NCBI GenBank assembly: GCA_003484865.1
Contig: DMZT01000216.1
Coordinates: 1-14,332 of the forward strand
Length of the DNA: 14,332 bases
DNA from: Stenotrophomonas sp.
GTDB taxonomy: Bacteria; Pseudomonadota; Gammaproteobacteria; Xanthomonadales; Xanthomonadaceae
Reading direction: 5' to 3'
Shown here: positions 1 to 7,900 of the stretch, piece by piece
Numbering within the stretch: the stretch's first letter is position 1
Layout of the letters: each line of letters begins with the position of its first letter
Translations under genes and position numbers: made by a program
The notes under the pieces: generated by a model
Database searches by the model: none
Told to the model about the DNA's origin: nothing
Seen by the model: only the letters and a program-made list of their open reading frames with translations

Positions 1-23
1 CCCTTGATTCATCTGGAGCCATG

Positions 24-145
24 GCCCCCTTGAGTCAAGGGGGCGCGCCGGCAGGCGCGTGGATCTGGGAGATTGTGACGCGGGGGGCCCGCGGTTTGCG
101 AAGCAAATCGCGGGGAGGTTTCGCGAATGCGCAACCTCACCCCGC
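24..145. repeat. Cluster of palindromes/hairpins downstream of chpC
   Basis: Positions 1-136 hold no supportable gene but several inverted repeats. There is a perfect 10-bp-arm palindrome at 24-44, a CGCGCC/GGCGCG hairpin at 44-59, and a GCGGG/CCCGC hairpin at 80-92. A 12-bp-arm hairpin at 88-114 (loop GAA) contains one G-T wobble on the plus strand. The last is GAGGTT/AACCTC at 115-138 with a GCG/CGC inner stem, extendable to 110-145 with a 2-nt bulge. The last structure includes the chpC stop codon (137-139). None is followed by a clear T tract on the minus strand, so a classical intrinsic terminator is not shown. The region may act in 3'-end processing or factor-dependent termination, or be a repeat element. 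Confidence 0.6.
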
Positions 146-610
146 CACGGGGAAGGATTCGTCCAGCGCCGCTTCCAGCGCGTCCAGGTCCGGCAGCAGC
201 GCGCTCTGTTCGCCCAGCAGCACGCGCATGTGCACGCCCTGCGGCAGGGTTTCCTCGGAGGCGTCGGCCAACAGCCCGTCGCGCGGCACCGCGATCAGCT
301 GCGGGAAGGTCTGGGTCAGCAGCGCGAAGTAGGGCCGGCGCGGATTGCCGCCCAGCGCCTTGAGCACGACAACCTTGTTGTTGGCCACCACCGGCTCGTC
401 ACCCTGCCCGGACAACCGGGCGAAGGACAGCAACGGCACGTCCCAGCCGTGCCAGGCGATCTGTCCGACCAGCCAGGCCGGCGCATCGGGAACGGTTTCG
501 ACCGGCACCTTGGACATCATTTCGGCCACGGTGGCGTTGGGCAGCAGCACGCGTTCGTGCCCGGCCTGGATCAGGACACCGCGGATTTCGTCGTTGCTGG
601 CGTAGCTCAT
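137..610 (-). CDS. chpC: CheW-like coupling protein of the Pil-Chp system (ChpC)
   Basis: This gene encodes a 157-residue single-domain CheW-like protein. Recognisable CheW-type segments are LPNATVAEMM near residue 23, PAWLVGQIAWHGWDVPLLSF in the first half, and an NKVVVLKAL strand in the middle. These match the pattern of ChpC, the second CheW homologue of the Pseudomonas aeruginosa Pil-Chp cluster. The expected role is to link receptor to the ChpA kinase in a cytoplasmic array, or to couple additional receptors. The open frame extends upstream to 970, but ATG at 610 is chosen because AAGGAAG lies about 6 nt before it and the upstream part overlaps the chpB-like gene in an implausible Arg/Ser/Pro-rich frame. 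It lies 31 nt after the chpB-like gene and is the last gene of the operon. The stop codon sits inside a hairpin. Family assignment is firm; orthology to chpC rests on gene order and overall pattern. Confidence 0.82.
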   Translation of the reverse strand: MSYASNDEIRGVLIQAGHERVLLPNATVAEMMSKVPVETVPDAPAWLVGQIAWHGWDVPLLSFARLSGQGDEPVVANNKVVVLKALGGNPRRPYFALLTQTFPQLIAVPRDGLLADASEETLPQGVHMRVLLGEQSALLPDLDALEAALDESFPVAG

Positions 611-641
611 GGGTCTTCCTTCAAAGGTGCGTCGGCGCCAC

Positions 642-1964
642 TCAGGCGTCCACGCCCCAGCGTTCGGCGATGGTGGCGGCCAACTGCGGCGGTTCCCCGG
701 CGTCCTGCCCGGCAGCAACCACCGCACTGGCTGCGGTCGGGTCATAGCAGCCTTCGCCGATCTGACCGGCCACCCAGGCACCGGCGGCGGCCAGGGCGAG
801 CACGGCGTCCACCTGGGCGGCGTCCGCCCCGCTGAGCAGGACCACGCCGCTGTGCGCGGCCGGCAATGCCTCGATCTGGATGCCGGCGGTGTCGGCGATG
901 AACTGCAGGCTGCCCTGCCGCAGGGCGATGCCGATGTCGTCGGGCAGGATGTAGGCCTGGCCGGCTTCAACGGGCTGGGCGTCCTCGGCCAGCAGCACCG
1001 GCAGTGCGGACACCCGTGCCATCTGCTTGACCAGATTGCCGTAGCGGCCGCCGTCCAGGCGCATATGTACCAGGACGGCAGTGTTCAGCGATTCGGGCAG
1101 CGCGGCCAGCAGGCGGCGCAGCGCATCCGGCCCGCCGATGCCGGCCAGGACCAGCACCGCGCCCGCGCAGCCACCGGCGGAACCGGCCTCGGGTTCGAGC
1201 TCGACCAGTGACAGACGTTCGATGTCGAAGCGCTCCGGTGCCGGCGCCGTGTCGCTGATCGACGGGGGCGCCGCGACAGCACCGTCATCGTCCACCAGCG
1301 ACCACCGGCGGTGATCGCCGATCGATACGGCAGCGGCCGCGGCGGGTGGTGCCGAGGCCGGAATCGGTGGAATCGCCGGTGCGATCGGCTCGGGCGCCAC
1401 CGGCTGCAGCGCCGCCAGCGCCTCTTCCAGCGACACCGGCTCGTGCAACTCCGCCGGCGCCTGGTACAGGCCATCGGCCGGCACCTCAGCGGCCGCATCC
1501 TCGGCTTCGCGCAGATGGAACGCCAGCGGTGCGTCGGCATGCAGCTGCGCCGGGGTGACCGGCAGACCCGGTTCGGGCTGCAGCTGCTGGTCCTGTTCCG
1601 AACCCGGCGGCAGCACGTCCTGATGGCCGTGCAGCTTGGCCACCAGATGCCGTGCCCAGCGCTGCGCTTCCCAGCCGTCGCGGCGTGCAGCCAGCTCGGC
1701 TTCGTCGAAGATCAGGGTCAATGACGGCGAACCCAGCACCGGATCCAACCGCTCCAGGGCGTCTTCGATTGCCGGTTCCAGCGCGATCAGGACCGCACCG
1801 GGATCGGCATCACGCAGGACCTGCAGGTCGAGCGTGTTGGGGTCGTCCTCCAGCACCACGCGGGCGCCGGCATGGTCGAGCGCTTCGCGCAGGCGGTCGC
1901 GTGCCGGGCCGGAACGGGCCAGCAGGGCCACCGTCAACAGGGGATGGGCATCACTCGCGTGCAC
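642..1964 (-). CDS. chpB: Degenerate CheB-type methylesterase homologue (ChpB-like, probably inactive)
   Basis: About 440 residues in three parts: a receiver-like N-terminus (residues 8-115), a Pro/Ala-rich linker (about 120-250), and a CheB-like C-terminal domain (about 255-435). The receiver lacks the acidic pair after strand 1 (TVALLARSG) and has Ala61 in LIALEP where the phospho-acceptor Asp belongs. In the esterase domain the nucleophile motif ASTGGP reads AGIGGP (Gly275 for Ser). His300 in VHM is kept. The LTGMGxDG motif reads LSGADAAQ, with Ala383 at the catalytic Asp in an ungapped alignment. The fold is thus recognisable but the Ser-His-Asp triad is broken. It follows chpA and overlaps its end. 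GTG at 1964, with GGGGA 6 nt upstream, is preferred; ATG at 1985 in the same frame (447 residues) has no visible ribosome site. The ATG at 1951 in the TGATG overlap is out of frame and stops after five codons. Likely a structural or regulatory member of the array. Confidence 0.75.
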   Translation of the reverse strand: MHASDAHPLLTVALLARSGPARDRLREALDHAGARVVLEDDPNTLDLQVLRDADPGAVLIALEPAIEDALERLDPVLGSPSLTLIFDEAELAARRDGWEAQRWARHLVAKLHGHQDVLPPGSEQDQQLQPEPGLPVTPAQLHADAPLAFHLREAEDAAAEVPADGLYQAPAELHEPVSLEEALAALQPVAPEPIAPAIPPIPASAPPAAAAAVSIGDHRRWSLVDDDGAVAAPPSISDTAPAPERFDIERLSLVELEPEAGSAGGCAGAVLVLAGIGGPDALRRLLAALPESLNTAVLVHMRLDGGRYGNLVKQMARVSALPVLLAEDAQPVEAGQAYILPDDIGIALRQGSLQFIADTAGIQIEALPAAHSGVVLLSGADAAQVDAVLALAAAGAWVAGQIGEGCYDPTAASAVVAAGQDAGEPPQLAATIAERWGVDA

Positions 1965-4900
1965 GGGCGATCCCCAGCAGGTCATACACGTTGCGCATCA
2001 GATCCAGTTCCTGGTACGGCTTGCCCAGGTAGCGCTGGACACCGAGTTCAAAGGCGCGTTGACGGTGCTTGTCGCCGCTGCGCGAGGTGATCATCACGAT
2101 CGGCACACCCTGGTAGCGCGGGTCGGCGCGCATGACGCTGGCCAGCTCGTAACCGTCCATGCGCGGCATTTCGATATCCAGCAGCATCAGGTCGGGCACG
2201 CGCTCATCCAGGCGCTCCAGTGCTTCGATACCGTCACGGGCGACCGTGACCTCGAAGTTGTGGCGCTCCAGGATGCGGCCGGTGACCTTGCGCATGGTCA
2301 GCGAATCGTCGACCACCATCACCAGGGGTACATCGCGATCACTGACCTTGGCTGCGGCGGTGATCGGCTTGTGCGGGTTGGCCAGGTAGCGGCGCACCAG
2401 CGGGGCCACGTCCAGGATCACCACCACGCGGCCATCGCCGGTGATCGTCGCACCGTAGATGCCCGGCACCGAAGCGATCTGCAGGCCGACCGGCTTGACC
2501 ACGATTTCGCGGTTGCCCAGCACCTGGTCGATCGCCACGGCCACGCGCAGGTCGCCAGCGCGGACCAGCAGCAGCGGCACCTGGGCCTGGCCTTCGGCGC
2601 GGGCCTGGGCCTGGCCGATCAGCGTCCCCAGATCATGCAACGCGAATTCTTCGCCACCGTAGTGGTAGCCGCCGTTGGCGGTTTCAAAGCGCTCGCGCGA
2701 GATCCGGCCGATACCACTGACCGAGGCCACCGGCACGGCAAAGGTGGTCTCGCCGATCTGCACGAACACCGCCTGGGTGACCGCCAACGTCTGCGGCAGG
2801 CGCAGGGTGAAGGTAACGCCCTGGCCGCTGACCGAGTGGATGTCCACCGAACCACCCAGCTGGCGCACTTCGTTGTGGACCACGTCCATGCCCACGCCAC
2901 GGCCGGCCAGCTGGCTGACCTGGTCGGCGGTGCTGAAGCCGGGCGAGAAGATCATCGCATCCAGTTCGGCATCGCCGAGCACGGCATCGGCGGCGATCAG
3001 GCCACGCTGTTCGGCGCGGCGACGGATCGCCTCGCGGTCCAGCCCGGCGCCATCGTCGGCCACTTCCAGCACGATTTCCGAGCCTTCGCGACGCAGGCGG
3101 ATGGCGATTTCGCCCTCCTCCGGCTTGCCCGCGGCCCGGCGCTGTTCCGGGGTTTCCAGGCCATGCGCCACTGAGTTGCGCAGCATGTGTTCCAACGGCG
3201 CGACCATGCGGTCGAGCACGTTGCGATCCAGTTCGCCGTGGGTCCCTTCGAGGGTGACGTGAACCTGCTTGCCGGTGTCCTGGCCGGCCTGGCGCACGAC
3301 CCGGCGCAGGCGTGGCACGAGACCATCGAACGGCACCATGCGCGCGCGCATCAGGCCGTCCTGCAGCTCCGAACTGACGCGCGACTGCTGTTGCAGCAGC
3401 ACGTCGTACTGGCGCGACAGATCGTCCAGCACGCCCTGCAGACCGCCCAAGTCAGCCGCGGACTCGTTCAGCGCGCGGCTGAGCTGCTGCAGCGTGGAGA
3501 AGCGGTCCAGTTCCAGCGGGTCGAATTTGTGATCGGCCTGGTCCTGCTCACGCTGATAGCGCGCCACGATCTGCGCTTCGGTTTCCAGATCAAGGCGACG
3601 CAGCTGATCGCGCAGACGGGCATTGGTACGGTCCAGTTCGCCCATGGCGCCCCGGAAGGCACCGAGCTGCTGCTCCAGACGCGAACGGTAGATCGCTACT
3701 TCACCGGCGTGGTTGACCAGGCGGTCGAGCAGATCGGCGCGCACGCGCACCTGTTCCTGCTGCGGCCGCGGCAGACCATCTTCCTCGCTGACGGTTTCCA
3801 GCGGGACCGGTGCCGACAGCGGCGCCGCCACGAGCGCGGCGATGGCGGCCTCGACCTTGGCATCGCCGGACGCAAGCGGCGGCTCGGTGGTCTCGATCTG
3901 TTCCGGCTCGACACGGCCCTGGGTACGCTGCTCGAACGCGGCGATCAGGTCGTCGGGCATCGCCACGGTGCGGTGCTGCCCGGTCCGGGTCAGCAGCTGG
4001 TGCAGGCGATCAAACCCGCGCTCCAGCAGATGCACGTCGCTGCGGTCGATATCGGTGCGGTTGGCCGCGACGGCTTCCAGCAGCGATTCAATGCCGTGGC
4101 CAAGATCGCCGATCGGGTTGATCCCGGCCATGCGCGCGCCCCCCTTGAGGGTATGCAGGTCGCGCTGCAGGCCGGCGATCACGTCGCGGTCCTGGGGCGC
4201 GGCACGCAGTTCGCTGATCAGGCCATCGCAGTGGTCGAGCAGGTCCTTGCCCTCTTCCACGAAGATATCGACCAGCTCCTGGTCGAGCAGGGTGAAATCG
4301 AGCGCATCGCCCGGCGCGAGGTCGTCGCTGTCGGTGGCGTCCACGGGCCGGACATCATCGGCTTCCGGGGCGGTCGTGAAGGTTGCAGCGGGTGCGTCCT
4401 CCAGTTCGAAGAAGCGCGCCGGGGTGGCCGCGTCGGCGGAGACATCGGGCGCCGTGGCCTCGATCGCCTCGGCGAACGCATCAGCTTCGCCGGTGTTCTC
4501 ATCCGTGGCGTCCAGACCGAGCACGCCGGTATCGGAGGCATCCGGCGCATCGACGACGGTCAAACCGTCATCCACCGCCTGCTGGGCGTCCACCACCTCA
4601 CCAAACGCCGGCGGCGGCGGCAGGACCTCATCCAGCGCGTGCGCGTCTTCCTCGCTGTCCGGATCGGTGTCGCTCCCGCTGTCGTTGGCCGCGTCATCGA
4701 CGGCGACCGCGTAGTCGCTGCCCTGCTCAACGGCATGGGCATGGGCATCGACATCAGCGGCCGGACCGTCGGCGACGTCCACGGTCGCCGCTTCCACGCC
4801 GGACCGGGTGTCGGTCGCGGTGTCTGCGACGCCTTCGGCTTCGGCCCTGGCGTCCGTGTCCGTGTCCGTGTCCGTATCCGTGTTGGAGGCGGAGGCGGTT

Positions 4901-7900
4901 TCAGCGCCGACGTCGACCGGACGTTCCGGCGTGACCGGCTCGGCGAAATGATCGAAGTAACGTGAGAGATCCTCGGCCGAGGTCAGCTCGACGGCTTCCA
5001 GGCCTGCATGCACAGACGCCAGATCCGCGTCGGCCGGGACGTCCGGCGACGCCAGCGCATCTGCTTCGCGCGCAGTGTCCGGCAGCTCGGCATCAAAATA
5101 GGCGGACAGGTCGTCCGTGCCCGTCAGTTCCATGGCGATGAGGGCATCGTCGTCGGCCACAGCGACCGCGCGACCGGGCTCGATCACGCTCAGGCCATCG
5201 GCATCGATCCCGGCCTGCTGCTCGTCGGTAACCGTAGCGTCGTGCGCATCTGCTGCTTCGACGACGTCGTATGCCTCAACGGCCTCGACTGCTTCAACTG
5301 CTTCAACTGCTTCAACTGCTTCAACCGCTTCAACCGCTTCAACCGTATCCGCGTCTGCTGCCCTGCCCTCGACTGTATCCACGTCGATGGCAGCCGCTTC
5401 CACGGCATCTGCAGCCGTCGCTTCGTTGAATGCTCCCGCATCTGCCGCTTCAGTCGCCTCGGCGTACGGTTCGTCATCCACAAGGTCCAGATCGTCCTCG
5501 ACCAGTGCCGGCCAGCGCGCTTCCGGCAACGTATCGGCCAGGGCAACCAGGCGGGCCGCCAACGCGTTCTGCACGGGCACCCGCGGCGCCTCGTCCTGCA
5601 GTGCCGCCATGGTGGTGGTGATCGCGATGCAGGTCTCGGCCAGCGCGTCCATACCTGCCGCGCTGGGCAGTACATCGGCGGCCAGGGAACGCTTGATGTA
5701 GCTTTCCGCCGCACCGGTGACCGCCGTGATCTCCGGCACGTCGGTCATGGCGAAGGCGCCGTTCATGGTGTGCACGGCGCGCAGCAGCCCGTCGGTCACT
5801 GGCTGCGGTGCATCGGTGGCAGCATCCAGCCACGCCTGCAGCGTGGCCTGATGGACCTCGACCTCGGCTTCCAGGATCTCGCGCAGCACACTGTCGATAT
5901 TGGCCGGTGTGCTCTCGATCATCGGCGCAGCGTCAGTCGTCCCACTGTCCACGGCCATCGCCACGGGCGCTGCAGCCGCACGCTGCAGCGGCACATGGAA
6001 GGTCTCCTCACCCGCGGCCACACGATCGGCGATGGCCTGCATGGCCTGCAGATCGGCGGTGACACGGCTGCCATCGCGCAGCGCGGCGTTGAGCTGCGGC
6101 AGCACCTCGTAGGCCTGGCCGACCAGGGCGACCACGGCCGGCGAGGCCGGACGGCTGCCGTCGAGCACGCGGTTGAGCATGCCCTCGATCTTCCAGCTGA
6201 ACTCGCCCAAGGTACGCGCACCGACCAGCCGGCCACTGCCCTTGAGGGTATGGAACACGCGGCGGATCGGGCGCAGGCGGTCCAGGTTGTCCGGCGCGAT
6301 GCGCCAGGCCGGGAGCAGGTTGCCCAGGTTCACCAGTTCTTCGTCGAACTCTTCGATGAAGACCTCGCGGATGTCCTGGTCGATGTTCTCGCCATCGTCC
6401 TCGAAGCCGGCCTCGATGCTGGTGTCGTCGGCGGGCACGGCCACTGCCGGGCTTGCCGGTGCAGACGCGGCTGGCACGGTACCGGTGTCGGCGCCTTCCG
6501 GGCGGAACTGCGCGGCGGCGGCGTCCAGTTCGGCCAGGAAGCGGGTGGATGCCTCGTCCAGCTCGATACGGCGGATGACCGCATCCTGCACGGCGGGCGG
6601 CGGCAGCGCGGCATCTGCCGCGGCCTGCGGCACCGTGTCGGTGCCATCGATGAACGCCTCGATCGGCTCGGCGACACCGTCGTCCGCCGAGGCCACCGGA
6701 ATCTCCTGCAGGAACGTCGGCAGGGCCTCCACATCCACCGCGCGCTGCGCGAACGGGCTGGACGCGGCCGTCTGCGCGGCAACGCTATCGGTGTCGGTGT
6801 CGGTGTCGCTGTCATCGATCTGAAGCGACACCACGTCATCGGCGTTGCGCAGATCCTCATCGAAGGTGAAGTCGATCGGCTCGTCGCTCAGCTCCAGCAT
6901 CTCGTGCTCGGCGGCCACCGGATCGAACCCGGCGCCCGTGGCCACGAAGGCCGGCATCTCCAGCGACACGTCGGAAACCTCGGGCGCACGCTCCGGCGTC
7001 GCCACATCCACCTCATCGTGCGCAGCATCGGCGTGCACGGAGGGCAGCGGCGCGACGTCCCACCCGGCGCCGGCCGGCACGTCGGCAATGACCGGATCGA
7101 AATGGGCAAACGTAGGCAGTTCGTCCACATCGTCATGGCTGGCCAGCGTCCACTGCGGCGCATCGGCGGCGACCGGGGCGGTGGAGGCGTCAAACACCAG
7201 CGCCACGGGTGCCGTGGGCAGCGGGGCGGTGATCGCCGGCGGCGGATCGAAGGTGAAGTCCGGCAGCGGCGGCGGCAGGTTGGCCGGGCGCGGGATGTCG
7301 GCGGTGACGCCGAGCTGGATCGGCTCGGGTGCAGGCGTGTCCCACGGGGTGAGCTCGATGGGTTCGGCCGCGACCGGCAACGACTCCGGTCCGGTATCGG
7401 GGGTCGGCTGGTTGGCAGCCGGCAGCGGCCAGTAACGCAGGGTTTCCAGGCTGCTGCGGGTGATGTCCAGAATGTCATCGCGGCCCGGGCGACGTTCGCG
7501 CAGGGCCTCGAGGTAATACTCCAGGCTGGCCATGGCGTCGGCCAGGGTGTCCAGCTGGCGCCCGCTGGGCACGCGCTGCTTGCCGAGCAGTTCAACGGCG
7601 ACGTACTGGCGCACGCCCTGCAGGTAATCGGCCGGAGCCGACAGATCCAGCATGCGCAGGGCACCGGCGACCTCGCCGAGCAGGCGCGGTACTTCCTGCA
7701 GCTGCTGGTGGTTCCAGTTGGTTTCGATGAAGGCGACGAAATGCTCGCGCGCCGCAGCGAAGTTGGCGATGGCTTCATGCGCCAGCACCTCCACCGTGCG
7801 CCGGTTCTCCACCGCGCTCGGATCGTCCTCGCCGCTGCCGCCGGCGCCCAGATGGGCGACCTGGTCATCCAGCGAGGCATCCACGTAAAGCAGCGCGCCG

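Noticed and set aside
24..44. Intrinsic terminator of the pil-chp operon
   Set aside because: The palindrome is strong, but on the minus strand it is followed by CATGGCTCC and not by a T tract.
137..970. Longer form of the chpC frame starting at 970
   Set aside because: The added 120 residues are Arg/Ser/Pro-rich and overlap the chpB-like gene in another frame; ATG 610 has a good ribosome site and fits CheW-like length.
5273..5344. CRISPR-like or intergenic tandem array
   Set aside because: There are no spacers; the 9-bp units are contiguous and in frame within chpA.
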